Under the pieces are notes generated by a model. The model worked only from the letters and a program-made list of their open reading frames with translations. It searched no databases and was not told the DNA's origin. This document shows positions 16,833 to 26,240 of a stretch of 64,000 nt of DNA, in pieces. This stretch comes from Hungatella sp. (lineage in GTDB: Bacteria; Bacillota; Clostridia; Lachnospirales; Lachnospiraceae). The first letter of the stretch is position 1. Each line of letters opens with the position of its first letter. The DNA lies in assembly GCA_009712635.1 (NCBI GenBank), contig WASS01000020.1, forward strand, positions 691,208 to 755,207. The letters run 5' to 3'. The translations under genes and the position numbers were made by a program.

Positions 16833-19808
16833 TCAGGTTTTTCCTGCAAGCGCCTTCATCTTCCCGGCAATGTAAGGATCAAGGGGACGGATCTCGATTT
16901 GGGGCCTGGCGATATAGTATCCCTGGAATAAAAAGATACCGCAATCCAGTAAAAACACCAGTTCCTCTTCTGTTTCCACACCTTCAGCCAACACACAGAT
17001 ATCGTTGTTTATAGCAAATTCAAGGAGATTTTTTAATATCATCTGCCTTTTTGCATCTTTGTGTATCTGCCTGACCAGACTCATATCCACCTTTACAATC
17101 TCCGGCCGCATATGCAGAAGAACGGATTCGCTGTTATATCCGGTACCGAAATCGTCCACTGCCGTCTGTCCCTGCCATTTTCTTGCCATCTCCATCTTAC
17201 GGGCCATATATTCCCGGCTGGCAGGCTCCCCTTCTGTCATCTCAATAACAATCCGGCTTAAAAGATCACCAAAATTATCTTCCAGCAGTCCCTGTTCCTC
17301 TTCGGTAATACATACAGAAGCAATGGAGTTAATAAACAGCTTTTCTGACTCTCCTAAATGCCCTTTTTCCTTCTCGGCTGCTGCAGCCCTTAAACCGGCG
17401 AACCAGGTCAGTGATTCAATCTGAGGCAGTTTTGCCTGAGATCTTGCCAGATTTAAGACTTCACCGATCCCTTTCAAATTTGTGAAATGAGGTCTCATCA
17501 AAAGCTCATATCCGTATATATTGCCTTCTCTTGTTACGATTGGCTGAAAAACAAAGCTTACATCTCCGGTTTCCAGCATTCGGTTCAGTTCTTCACTGCC
17601 TGTCAGCATATAAGAATTCTGGGAATATTCATCAAAATCAAATTCCCTTACATTGCCTTTCACACTGTGTTTGACCATGTACATGGCAAAATCAGCAAAA
17701 TTAAACAGGGTTTCAAAATCTGGGGCATCATCGGGATACCAGGACAATCCTCCTGAAACACGGACCGGAAGCATGTATCCGCCTTCCATGGTAAGAGCTG
17801 CCTTTTGAATGTACTTTATAAAATCACGGACATCTTTTCGGATTTTCTCTTTGTCATCTCCATATAAGTAGGTCACAAATTCATCACCGGAATAACGGGC
17901 TAAAATCCCTCTTCCGGCAAAGCTGTTTTTTAAACATTCTGCAAACAGAATCAGGTAACGGTCTCCTTCATCATGCCCATATGTATCGTTGATATACTTT
18001 AAATTGTCCAGATCCCACATGATGACTGCACCGTACTTCTCCCTCTGGGATGCCATCATGGATTCCACCTGTTCCCGGAATGCCCTCCTGTTATACAATT
18101 CGGTCAGTAAATCAAAATTGCGTTCCCATTCAAGCTTTTCCTTCTCCTGCACATCTGCAGTCACATCAGAACAGACTCCAAGAATATTTCCGGACTTTGA
18201 CTCATCTAAAATAACCTGTACCCATCTCGTTTTGCCATTCATCTGGAAGCTTTGAATGACCCGGTCCCCCTTCATCTTCACACCGGTAAACGTCTGTTCC
18301 ATCAGGTTCTCAAATCTGTCAACTTCCAGATACCGGTACGGCTCCTCAATATTCCCCCAGCCAAGCATCTCAAACAGAGACTGGCTGCAGAAAACCAGGC
18401 CGTCTCCTTTGGCATATTCAAAAACACCGATCATAACGTTTGCATGGCGCAGGATACTGGAAATCTTGGAAGAGGATTGCTCCACGTCATGGCTTAACTG
18501 CTCAATTGTTTCCGTAAGATCATCGATCTCACGGATGTAAACCCTTTTTAATGACAGTCCTCTGTTACCGGATTTGCCCTTTAACTCAAAAGACAGTCTG
18601 CGGATAGGTTCTGTTACAATCTTACCAATAACAAACGTTCCCAGAAAACTGAATAAAATCGGAACCAGCATGGTACTGAACAACATACGTCGGATGGCAT
18701 TATAAAATGCAAGAAGATCCTTTTGCTTCGCCATTCCCACAAGCACCCAGTCTTCTTTTTCCATTACTCCGTTATTGGCATAAGCATCAAGGCTTTTAAT
18801 ACTGGCATACCACTTTGTTCCGTCAGACGATTCTATTTCGCTTACTAATTTCTTATCGTTGTCTGTATAAGACAGTTTTTTGACATCATTAAAATATTGA
18901 TTGTAAAGATAACCGGAATCAATCACCGGAACAATTGTATTTGTCTCTTTATCCCGCATTCCAAGAAGCCAGCATTCCTCAAAACTGCTGTTGGTCTGTT
19001 TTTCTGATAATATCTGTCCCAGCTGGTTTAAGGTCATCTCAAGTCCCCATACTCCAGCAACTGTCCCATCGTTTAAAATAACAGGGACTGAATAGGTGAT
19101 TACGGGCATATCTCTGGGACTTAAGCGAAAAGGCTGACTTAAATAAGCCTGATTTAAGGCATCCGCCTTATTGGTCCCAGTCTGTAAGGCCAGGTTAAGA
19201 GGCTTTTGGTAAAATTCACTGTTTTTTAAATCTCCTCCGTTACCAAAGCCTATTTCCCAGAAGGAATCCAGTGGTATCTTATATTTTTCTGCCACAGAGG
19301 GCAATCCCCGCTCCATTAAGAGAGAAGAATTGTCTGTTAAATATCCTCCTGTATTGGAGTTTCTTATGTAAAATCCCGCTTTTATATCATTGGAACTATT
19401 AGCTGCTGCCGGACCGTCAAGAACAAAATAAACTCCGGTCGCATAACTCATATGGAGCATATCTATGGATTTTTCTATAATCTGTTCCACAATTTCCCGG
19501 TTCAGCCTGTAATCTTTTGAAATATCAAGCGGACTGCTCCCGTTTTTCTTTAGAATCTGCTCTACTTCATCAGAAACGAAGGATGAATGATTCAGCATAA
19601 CAATCCAGTGATAGAGAGTCTCCTTCTCTAAGTCAACCCTGATATTCTCTGTATTCTGGCTTAATATGTGGATTTCATTATTTTTTAATTTAACAGAAAC
19701 TCCGCCGAAAAGCACGGTACCGGCAATCACAGCAGCCTGCACAACCAGCAATATCAGCAGCGGTCCAAGCAAACGGGTTCGTATGGACTCACTTTTCTTC
19801 TCTCTCAT
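16833..19808 (-). CDS. Membrane Cache-PAS-GGDEF-EAL protein (cyclic di-GMP turnover)
   Basis: A 991-residue protein with an N-terminal membrane segment (about residues 13-34), a large extracellular Cache-like sensor region, a second membrane segment (about 375-397), a PAS domain, a GGDEF domain and a C-terminal EAL domain. The cyclase motif is SGDEF rather than GGDEF and no RxxD inhibitory site is visible. The EAL domain keeps the catalytic residues of the family: ELLM, the Asn in INSIAS, TEGE, VDDFGTG, KVD and AEGVE. Phosphodiesterase activity is therefore likely, while cyclase activity is less certain. It begins 3 bp after an ABC-type binding lipoprotein and ends an operon of sugar-binding proteins, so the signal may be a sugar-bound protein. 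Confidence 0.9.
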   Translation of the reverse strand: MREKKSESIRTRLLGPLLILLVVQAAVIAGTVLFGGVSVKLKNNEIHILSQNTENIRVDLEKETLYHWIVMLNHSSFVSDEVEQILKKNGSSPLDISKDYRLNREIVEQIIEKSIDMLHMSYATGVYFVLDGPAAANSSNDIKAGFYIRNSNTGGYLTDNSSLLMERGLPSVAEKYKIPLDSFWEIGFGNGGDLKNSEFYQKPLNLALQTGTNKADALNQAYLSQPFRLSPRDMPVITYSVPVILNDGTVAGVWGLEMTLNQLGQILSEKQTNSSFEECWLLGMRDKETNTIVPVIDSGYLYNQYFNDVKKLSYTDNDKKLVSEIESSDGTKWYASIKSLDAYANNGVMEKEDWVLVGMAKQKDLLAFYNAIRRMLFSTMLVPILFSFLGTFVIGKIVTEPIRRLSFELKGKSGNRGLSLKRVYIREIDDLTETIEQLSHDVEQSSSKISSILRHANVMIGVFEYAKGDGLVFCSQSLFEMLGWGNIEEPYRYLEVDRFENLMEQTFTGVKMKGDRVIQSFQMNGKTRWVQVILDESKSGNILGVCSDVTADVQEKEKLEWERNFDLLTELYNRRAFREQVESMMASQREKYGAVIMWDLDNLKYINDTYGHDEGDRYLILFAECLKNSFAGRGILARYSGDEFVTYLYGDDKEKIRKDVRDFIKYIQKAALTMEGGYMLPVRVSGGLSWYPDDAPDFETLFNFADFAMYMVKHSVKGNVREFDFDEYSQNSYMLTGSEELNRMLETGDVSFVFQPIVTREGNIYGYELLMRPHFTNLKGIGEVLNLARSQAKLPQIESLTWFAGLRAAAAEKEKGHLGESEKLFINSIASVCITEEEQGLLEDNFGDLLSRIVIEMTEGEPASREYMARKMEMARKWQGQTAVDDFGTGYNSESVLLHMRPEIVKVDMSLVRQIHKDAKRQMILKNLLEFAINNDICVLAEGVETEEELVFLLDCGIFLFQGYYIARPQIEIRPLDPYIAGKMKALAGKT

Positions 19809-19811
19809 AAA

Positions 19812-21257
19812 TTACTCTCCGATGACTGTTTCCAATTGCAGTCTGGTGTCTTCGTACCATTGATTAAAATTCTCATCTGTCACGAAATCAGCAACCGCCC
19901 TCTCTCTGTCAGTCCCCTGGGTCACCAGTGCCTCAATCTTCTGGTAATCTTCTCTTGCCTTTGAAACCATGGAAGTCTGAAGGATCTCTCTTGCACGATC
20001 CCCTCCCTGAAAGGGTTTGGATGTATACAGTCTGTACCTGTTGGCTGTATCAAGCCCAATAATCAGGTTCTGTGACACCGCACTGTTTTCTCCAGCCTCC
20101 TGTAAAAAAGGCTTTAGAAGTGACTGCTCCGCCGCTGCCTTTTTTACTGGCAGATAACCGGAACCAATGGCAAACTTCATATTCTGACTTGTATCGGTAA
20201 ACCATTTCAAAAAGCAGACAGCTGCATATTCCCGCTTTTCCTCTGATTTTAGAACCATCATTCCTGCTCCCTGGGAAACAGCACAGGGAACCGTGCCTGC
20301 AAATCCGGGAAGAGGATACAGTTTGCTTTCAATCTCGTAGTTTGTTCCGTCTTCAAGGGTTACAGAGGTAGGAAAATAAGAGATTCCACTGGTTGCTCCT
20401 ACAAACGCCACAAGCTGTCCGGTTTTTACATCATCACTTCTAAATCTGCCGTAAGCCCCAAAATATCCATTTACAAACGGGACATAGTAATTATCCCATA
20501 GTTTTTTCATCGCATCTTTGTCGAAGTCCAGAACTGTTTTTCCGTCCTTCACGGAAAATATCTCATGACCCAGCTGCAGACTTCCAATAATTATATAGTT
20601 GGCAAATGCATCTCTGCCAAAAAACGCTTTTCCATCACCCGGAGTTTCTGTCAGACTGTCCGTCCACTTGTAATAAGATCGGGATACTCTGGTGATCCCT
20701 TCCCAGGTAGAGAATGCATCTTCTGTCTCACCAGTAGCAGCTGCAAACTTATCCCAGTCCGTTTTGTTCACAGTCAGTATCTCAGTGGATTTGGCAATAG
20801 GAAATACTTTAACAGAATCACTATCGCCAAATCTCCCCTCTTCCATGTAAGCATCCACATATTCAGATATCTCATCGGAGGTAAGGTAATCACTTAAATC
20901 TGCAGCCAGACCCATCCGGTCAACCTCATAAACTTTATCTGCGTAAGCAGAAAAAACATCAGGAAGGGGATCAGAACCAACTCTGTGTTCAATACTCTCA
21001 TTGATGGTATTGCTCAGTTCATCAATACTTCCTTTGTTATAAGCTTTCACGACAATTCCTTTTTCCCTGCCCTCATTTTCATTAAATGCCCTGACCAGAT
21101 TGTCAAATTCCTCTTTCTGGACACCATTATAATAATGCCAGACTGAGATTGTAACAGGATCCTTGGGAGAGAGTCCATAGGGGTCCTTTTTCTCACATCC
21201 GGCAAGCAGAAATAAGCAGGAAATGAAAGCGATTGGTACTATCCAATTCTTTTTCAT
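19812..21257 (-). CDS. Extracellular solute-binding lipoprotein (family 1), orphan
   Basis: A 481-residue lipoprotein with signal MKKNWIVPIAF and lipobox LAGC (Cys21). The mature part begins VTISVWHYYNG and continues with FDNLVRAFNENEG, typical of carbohydrate-binding family 1 proteins of ABC importers. No permease or ATPase gene is next to it. It overlaps nothing but lies 3 bp before the GGDEF/EAL gene and 15 bp after a DJ-1 gene. I infer that it presents a ligand to the Cache domain of the neighbouring signalling protein rather than to a transporter. A shared transporter elsewhere remains possible. Confidence 0.85.
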   Translation of the reverse strand: MKKNWIVPIAFISCLFLLAGCEKKDPYGLSPKDPVTISVWHYYNGVQKEEFDNLVRAFNENEGREKGIVVKAYNKGSIDELSNTINESIEHRVGSDPLPDVFSAYADKVYEVDRMGLAADLSDYLTSDEISEYVDAYMEEGRFGDSDSVKVFPIAKSTEILTVNKTDWDKFAAATGETEDAFSTWEGITRVSRSYYKWTDSLTETPGDGKAFFGRDAFANYIIIGSLQLGHEIFSVKDGKTVLDFDKDAMKKLWDNYYVPFVNGYFGAYGRFRSDDVKTGQLVAFVGATSGISYFPTSVTLEDGTNYEIESKLYPLPGFAGTVPCAVSQGAGMMVLKSEEKREYAAVCFLKWFTDTSQNMKFAIGSGYLPVKKAAAEQSLLKPFLQEAGENSAVSQNLIIGLDTANRYRLYTSKPFQGGDRAREILQTSMVSKAREDYQKIEALVTQGTDRERAVADFVTDENFNQWYEDTRLQLETVIGE

Positions 21258-21272
21258 AAGTTCACCTGCCTG

Positions 21273-21833
21273 TTACATGGGGTTCTGGTCGTATTGAATT
21301 GCCTCTTTTATTTTACGTGCATGATTTTTATCCACCAGCAATGCCAACAGCTCAATGCCCATATCAAGCGCATATCCAAGCCCTCTGGCTGTTGTAATAT
21401 TACCGTCAGTCACAACACCCTGTCTTACCACGTCAGCTCCTTTTAATTCCTCTTCAAATCCAGGGAAACAGGTAGCTTTTTTTCCCTCCAGCATTCCTAG
21501 TCTTCCAAGAATACTTGGAGCTGCACAAATTGCAGCGATTCTGCGATTGTCCTGATTCGCTTCGTTCAGTGCGCATACTAATTCCTCGCTGGCTCCCAGA
21601 TTCCTGGTTCCCGGCATACCTCCCGGAAGAAACAGCACATCTGCATCTTTTAAATTGGTCTGCTCCATTAAAACGTCTGCCTGAAGCTTAATTCCGTGTG
21701 ATCCAGTTACATTCTTTTTACCAGTTACTGAAACAAGTTTCACATCCTGCCCCCCTCTGAGCAGGACATCAACGACTGCAAGCAGCTCCACCTCTTCTGA
21801 CCCATCTGCTAAAAACGCATAAACCTTCCCCAT
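21273..21833 (-). CDS. DJ-1/PfpI family protein
   Basis: A 186-residue protein of the DJ-1 subfamily of the PfpI superfamily, acting as glyoxalase III, deglycase or oxidative stress chaperone in characterised members. The nucleophile Cys103 lies in AAICAAPS, and Glu16 (GSEEVE) matches the conserved acid that lowers the cysteine pKa. The GGMPG loop is present. Length is typical. It lies between two binding-protein genes of one operon: its ATG begins 1 bp after the stop of the upstream gene. Its role in that operon is unclear; reactive carbonyls from sugars would be one link, but this is speculation. Confidence 0.9.
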   Translation of the reverse strand: MGKVYAFLADGSEEVELLAVVDVLLRGGQDVKLVSVTGKKNVTGSHGIKLQADVLMEQTNLKDADVLFLPGGMPGTRNLGASEELVCALNEANQDNRRIAAICAAPSILGRLGMLEGKKATCFPGFEEELKGADVVRQGVVTDGNITTARGLGYALDMGIELLALLVDKNHARKIKEAIQYDQNPM

Positions 21834-21834
21834 A

Positions 21835-22896
21835 TCAATCGTCTCCTTTCCAATTTTGAAATGTACTGTTCATGGTAATCTTTATATAATCCACCAGATA
21901 CCTTGTCTCGGCATTCTCTCCCCGAATCAACCGGATCAGCGTATCGGCAGCAGTCTGAGACTGTCCCTGATGGTCATTTAAAACCGTTCCGGTGATCTTA
22001 CCCTCTTTTATATATTCCACGGTTTCTAAAAGTGCGTCCACGCCTACAAGAGATATATCTTTTCCGGGTATCATACCGGCTTCCTCTACCGCCTCAAGCG
22101 CTCCATTTGCCATGGCATCGTTGTTACAGAAAATCACATCAATTCTGGGACCATAAGTTGATAATGCCTGTGCTGCAAGCTTTTTCCCCTCTTCCCTGTT
22201 CCAGTTTCCGATACCAGAAAAAAGCTCTTCTGTTTTTACTCCTGCCTCTGTCAGTGCTTTGATGGAATACTCCGACCGGTACCGGGCTGCATCACTGCCA
22301 CTCTCTCCCTTTATCATCACATAAGAGACGATTCCATCGTTGTTTTTGTCACCCTTGCCTGGGGTTTCAAGAATAATCTGTCCCTGATAAGTCCCCGCCT
22401 GCTTTGAATCCGTTTCCACACTGGAAACCGCCATATGATGGTCTTCCCATCGTTTTCGCTCTGATTCATCCGCCTCACTGTTAATGAAAACCAGCGGAAT
22501 ACCTGCCTGGCTGCAAGTATCTGCGATTGTTCCTGCAGCCGAGGTCTCCACAGGATTAATTATAATTCCGTTACATTTACTATCTATAAATTCCTTTATC
22601 TGCCTGTTCTGTTCATTCTGATCCCCGCCTGCATTGCGCATGATGATCTGGGCATGATAGGTCTCTTCCAGATATTGTTTTAATTCAGACCGGTAAAGCT
22701 TCATAAATGTATCGTCGTAGCGATAGATGCTTATGCCGATTTTAGGACCTTCTGCCGCTTCAATTCCTTCCGTACCAGCTTCCTTGTCCGAACTTTCCCC
22801 AGATTTTGGATCAGCACTTTTTCCTGCGCAGCCTGCTGCAAAAACCACTGCCAATATCAGAAAAAAGGAAGCTGTCCGCCTTATCAAGCATTTCAT
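21835..22896 (-). CDS. Galactose/glucose-type sugar-binding lipoprotein (MglB paralogue), orphan
   Basis: A 353-residue type 1 periplasmic-binding-fold protein with a lipoprotein signal (lipobox ending FAAGC, Cys23). The start of the mature domain (IGISIYRYDDTFMKLYR) and a calcium-binding loop of the type seen in the E. coli galactose-binding protein (DKNNDGIVS) match MglB. It is the first gene of the operon that ends with the GGDEF/EAL protein and has no adjacent ABC permease. The true MglB lies 4 kb away. I infer a sensory role. RBS AGGAG precedes the ATG at 22896. Confidence 0.85.
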   Translation of the reverse strand: MKCLIRRTASFFLILAVVFAAGCAGKSADPKSGESSDKEAGTEGIEAAEGPKIGISIYRYDDTFMKLYRSELKQYLEETYHAQIIMRNAGGDQNEQNRQIKEFIDSKCNGIIINPVETSAAGTIADTCSQAGIPLVFINSEADESERKRWEDHHMAVSSVETDSKQAGTYQGQIILETPGKGDKNNDGIVSYVMIKGESGSDAARYRSEYSIKALTEAGVKTEELFSGIGNWNREEGKKLAAQALSTYGPRIDVIFCNNDAMANGALEAVEEAGMIPGKDISLVGVDALLETVEYIKEGKITGTVLNDHQGQSQTAADTLIRLIRGENAETRYLVDYIKITMNSTFQNWKGDD

Positions 22897-22983
22897 ATCA
22901 TTAATCTCCTGATTTTTACTGTATTTTCCATATTACCACGTTTTTCTTCTTTTTGCCACTATCTTCTATTTTTTATCCTATTG

Positions 22984-22992
22984 TGGTATACT
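22984..22992 (+). promoter_or_regulatory. Extended -10 promoter of the CYTH gene
   Basis: TGG followed by TATACT (22987-22992) forms an extended -10 element; the -35 region is weak. Transcription would start near 22999. The intergenic region 22897-23035 also serves the divergent MglB paralogue, where TGG plus TAATAT on the minus strand is a possible extended -10. Confidence 0.5.
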
Positions 22993-23035
22993 AACCCTGT
23001 TTTATAGTCCAATACATGGAATCAGGAGGTTTTTC

Positions 23036-23488
23036 ATGGAAATCGAGCGCAAATATCTGGTCACCAGTCCGCCGGAAAATTATGAGTCATTTCCCCATCA
23101 TTTCATTGAACAGGGATATTTATCGACAGACCCCGTTGTGCGGGTCCGAAAAGAGGATGAGTCATATATTCTAACCTATAAATCCAAAGGTCTTTTAGCA
23201 AGAGAAGAATACAATCTTCCCTTAAACGAAGACTCCTATCACCACTTGATCAGCAAAACAGACGGCTGTGTTCTTACGAAAAGAAGATATTTAATTCCTG
23301 TGGAACACTGCGATCATCTCACCATCGAACTGGATGTTTTTGAAGGCCGCTATGAAGGGCTGATGCTTGCTGAGGTCGAATTTGAAAGCCTGGAAGAAGC
23401 ACACTCCTTTACTCCTCCTTCCTGGTTCGGGAAAGATGTCACCTTATCCGGAGAATATCAGAACAGCCGGCTCAGCCAGATGCCGTAA
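23036..23488 (+). CDS. CYTH domain protein (inorganic triphosphatase-like)
   Basis: A 150-residue single-domain CYTH protein. The diagnostic ExExK motif is at residues 2-6 (EIERK), and the tunnel-fold residues follow in VVRVRKEDESYILTYKSKG and in LTIELDVFEG. Small bacterial members hydrolyse tripolyphosphate. It is monocistronic and ends at a bidirectional terminator shared with mglC. The substrate is inferred from family only. Confidence 0.88.
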   Translation: MEIERKYLVTSPPENYESFPHHFIEQGYLSTDPVVRVRKEDESYILTYKSKGLLAREEYNLPLNEDSYHHLISKTDGCVLTKRRYLIPVEHCDHLTIELDVFEGRYEGLMLAEVEFESLEEAHSFTPPSWFGKDVTLSGEYQNSRLSQMP

Positions 23489-23512
23489 TTTTTAAACAGT
23501 CGTGAATGTACG

Positions 23513-23556
23513 AAAAAGCGCCCTGAAAGGCATTTTAGCCGGACAAGACGCTTTTT
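23513..23556. terminator. Bidirectional terminator between CYTH gene and mglC
   Basis: AAAAAGCG at 23513-23520 pairs with CGCTTTTT at 23549-23556, with further pairing inside (GGC/GCC). A-run and T-run flank the stem on both sides, so it can stop transcripts from either direction. Confidence 0.8.
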
Positions 23557-23564
23557 TTAAGTAT

Positions 23565-24563
23565 TTATTTCTTGGCAATATATTTTCTGATATCAAGTGC
23601 AATCGCAACTACGATAACGATACCCTGAGCAATGTACTGATAGTTGGTGTTAACTCCTAAATACTGGAGACAGGTTTTTAAAATTTCGAAAACAAGAACA
23701 CCAATTAAAACGCCGGATACCTTACCGATACCACCATTTACAGATACACCTCCGATGGTACATGCTGCAATTGCTTCCAGCTCCCAGCCCATACCCATGT
23801 TAACGGAAGATCCACCGGATTTTGCACCTACCAGGAAGCCGCCCAGTGCATAAAGTGCAGCAGCTGTCACGTAGATAATAATCTTTGTCTTTTTGGTGTT
23901 AACACCGGATACTTCTGCTGCCTGTTCATTACCGCCGATGGCATACATGTACTTTCCGTGAGGAGTCTTATTATAAACGAACCAGATCACAAGCCCTACT
24001 GCAAGGGCAATTAAAAACAGGTAAGGCATGAAACCAAACAGTCTTCCTTTTGCCACTTCTGTATAGGCCGGACGATAACCACCGATGGGTGTTGCATTGG
24101 TATAAACAAGGCAGGCACCGTATACAATCAGCTGCATACCCAGTGTTCCGATAAAAGCAGGAACCTGCAGATAGGAAACCACCAGACCATTGATCAGACC
24201 AAACAGGCAGGCAACTAAAATACAGATTAACAATACTACAAATACCCACCAGATACCAAAATCCGGAAGATTGGGGAAAAACTTGCCGCTGTAGCCTGGT
24301 TTCTGTAAAAGAGTCCCTGCAAGGCAGGCGGAAAGGCCTACAATACGTCCCGCAGAAAGATCGGTACCTCTGGTAATCAGGCAGCCTGATACACCGCAGG
24401 CAATGATGAAACGGGGTGCCACATTTAAGGCAATATTTTTTAGATTGTCAGGTGTTGCGAATGATGGTTGCTTTATTGCCGTAAAAATGGCAAGCAGGAC
24501 GAGGACAACGATGATTCCATTATTTATAAGGAAATCCTTCATATTTATCTTCTTAGCTGTCAT
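23565..24563 (-). CDS. mglC: Galactose/methyl-galactoside ABC transporter permease
   Basis: A 332-residue membrane permease of the BPD_transp_2 family with about eight to ten hydrophobic segments. The conserved segment GGNEQAAEVSGVNTKK and the glycine-rich GGVSVNGGIGKVSGVLIG are typical of MglC/RbsC. It imports galactose or a related hexose with MglB and MglA. Its ATG overlaps the mglA stop codon by the ATGA arrangement, with a strong AGGAGG site in the mglA end. The operon stops at the shared terminator right after this gene. Confidence 0.93.
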   Translation of the reverse strand: MTAKKINMKDFLINNGIIVVLVLLAIFTAIKQPSFATPDNLKNIALNVAPRFIIACGVSGCLITRGTDLSAGRIVGLSACLAGTLLQKPGYSGKFFPNLPDFGIWWVFVVLLICILVACLFGLINGLVVSYLQVPAFIGTLGMQLIVYGACLVYTNATPIGGYRPAYTEVAKGRLFGFMPYLFLIALAVGLVIWFVYNKTPHGKYMYAIGGNEQAAEVSGVNTKKTKIIIYVTAAALYALGGFLVGAKSGGSSVNMGMGWELEAIAACTIGGVSVNGGIGKVSGVLIGVLVFEILKTCLQYLGVNTNYQYIAQGIVIVVAIALDIRKYIAKK

Positions 24564-26113
24564 GACTTAACCTCCTGTTTGGAATTATTTTCCGTTTTGT
24601 TTATATCGAATTTAGTGGCATATGCCATGATTTTCTCCTGGGTTGCCTCACTATCCTCTACTTCTCCTGTAATTCGTCCGCCGCACATTACGATAATCCG
24701 GTTAGACATACCGATTAACTCCGGCATTTCAGAGGAAATCATAATGATGGATTTGCCCTGCTTTACAAGGTCAATCATAATCTGATAAATCTCATACTTT
24801 GCGCCTACGTCGATACCTCTTGTCGGCTCATCCATAATTAAAATTTCAGGATTGCTTGCCAGCCATCTGGCAATAATTACTTTTTGCTGATTTCCACCGG
24901 AAAGGGACTGGATCTGGGTCCTGTCGTTGGGAGTTTTTATACTTAGCTTTGCAATGCTGTCCTTTACAACCGATGCTACTCTCTTCTTCTGAATCACTCC
25001 CGCTGTTGTATAATTGCGGTAAGAGGCAATGGCTGTATTGTCAGAAATGCTTAAGCATCCAAAGATTCCGTTTCCTCTTCGGTCTTCTGTAATCATTCCC
25101 ACTGAATCGCCGATGGCATCCTTGGGACATTTAATCTCAACTTTTTTTCCAAGGACTTCAACTTCACCCCCGGAAATATTCCTCATTCCGAATATGGCTT
25201 CCATTAATTCGGTTCTCTGAGCTCCTACCAGACCGCCGAATCCCAGAATCTCTCCTTTTTTCAGTTCAAAGGAGCAATCCTGAAAAGAACGTTCATGAAT
25301 ACTGCTCAAATGACTTACCTTTAAAACGGTTTCTTCCGTCCGGTAATCATCCTTTGGAGGGTAAACATTTCCCAGTTCTCTTCCTACCATCTGTTTTACA
25401 ATCTCTTCATCAGAGATATCTGCCACTTCCCATGAACCAACGTAAGTTCCATCCCGCATGATGGTGATGTCATCCGCAATCTGTCTGATCTCTGCCATTT
25501 TATGGCTGATATATATCATAGAAACTCCGCGGGACTTTAAGTCCCTGATAATACGGAACAGCGCTTCTACCTCATTATCAGTCAGTGATGAAGTAGGTTC
25601 ATCCAGAATCACCAGTTTTGCATTCTGGCTGACTGCCTTTGCAATTTCTACTGACTGCATTTGTCCGATTGATAAGGTCCCAAGTTTTGCTTTGGGATTG
25701 AACGTCATTTTAACATCTTTTAACCACTTTTCTGCTTCTGCATTCATGGTTTTATGATCGATTACTTTAAGCGGTCCTATTTTATATATTGGAAACCGTC
25801 CCAGATACATATTCTCTGCAATAGAGCGAGCCGGTACCGGCTGAAGTTCCTGGTGTACCATAGCAAGGCCTTTGTGAAGTGCATCATCCGGATTGGCAAT
25901 ACTCACCTTCGCACCATCAATCAGAACCTCACCTTCATCCATCTTGTATATGCCAAACAGGCATTTCATCAGTGTTGACTTACCTGCTCCGTTCTCTCCC
26001 ATCAGAGCGTGAACGGTACCGGGACGTACTTTTAAATTGATTTTATCGAGCGCTTTGACGCCAGGGAAGGATTTGCTGATTCCAACCATTTCCAGTCTGT
26101 AATTCTCTGCCAT
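24560..26113 (-). CDS. mglA: Galactose/methyl-galactoside ABC transporter ATP-binding protein
   Basis: A 517-residue protein with two ABC ATPase domains in tandem. The first has Walker A GENGAGKST (residues 39-47), signature LSIGQ and Walker B LVILDEPTS; the second has a degenerate Walker A (GGLVGAQRTEL) and signature LSGGNQQK, as usual for MglA/RbsA/XylG. It energises import through mglC. It begins immediately after a tandem repeat that separates it from mglB; its ribosome site AAAGGAG lies at the repeat edge. Confidence 0.95.
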   Translation of the reverse strand: MAENYRLEMVGISKSFPGVKALDKINLKVRPGTVHALMGENGAGKSTLMKCLFGIYKMDEGEVLIDGAKVSIANPDDALHKGLAMVHQELQPVPARSIAENMYLGRFPIYKIGPLKVIDHKTMNAEAEKWLKDVKMTFNPKAKLGTLSIGQMQSVEIAKAVSQNAKLVILDEPTSSLTDNEVEALFRIIRDLKSRGVSMIYISHKMAEIRQIADDITIMRDGTYVGSWEVADISDEEIVKQMVGRELGNVYPPKDDYRTEETVLKVSHLSSIHERSFQDCSFELKKGEILGFGGLVGAQRTELMEAIFGMRNISGGEVEVLGKKVEIKCPKDAIGDSVGMITEDRRGNGIFGCLSISDNTAIASYRNYTTAGVIQKKRVASVVKDSIAKLSIKTPNDRTQIQSLSGGNQQKVIIARWLASNPEILIMDEPTRGIDVGAKYEIYQIMIDLVKQGKSIIMISSEMPELIGMSNRIIVMCGGRITGEVEDSEATQEKIMAYATKFDINKTENNSKQEVKS

Positions 26114-26124
26114 CCCGCTTCTCC

Positions 26125-26233
26125 TTTCATTAATCTGTCCGTTTTTCCGGACATAAAGGGATACCTGTTAAGGTATTTCATTGATTCGTCCGTTTCTCAG
26201 GACATAAAGGGATACCTGTTAAGGTATTTCATT
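26125..26233 (-). repeat. Two imperfect 51-bp tandem repeats between mglB and mglA
   Basis: Units begin at 26125 and 26176, and the motif TTTCATT recurs a third time at 26227. On the minus strand each unit reads hairpin ATACC-TTAACA-GGTAT, core CCCTTTATG, then a second hairpin (GTCCG/CGGAC in one copy, GTCC/GGAC in the other). The core GGTATCCCTTTATG and the A-rich loop of the second hairpin are shared with the clpP-clpX repeat, but the stems differ. Confidence 0.9.
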
Positions 26234-26240
26234 CAACTTT

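Noticed and set aside
17500-18000. Inactive EAL domain in the c-di-GMP protein because its motif is ELL
   Set aside because: The motif tolerates this change, and the other metal and catalytic residues (Asn, TE, DDFGTG, KVD, AEGVE) are all present.
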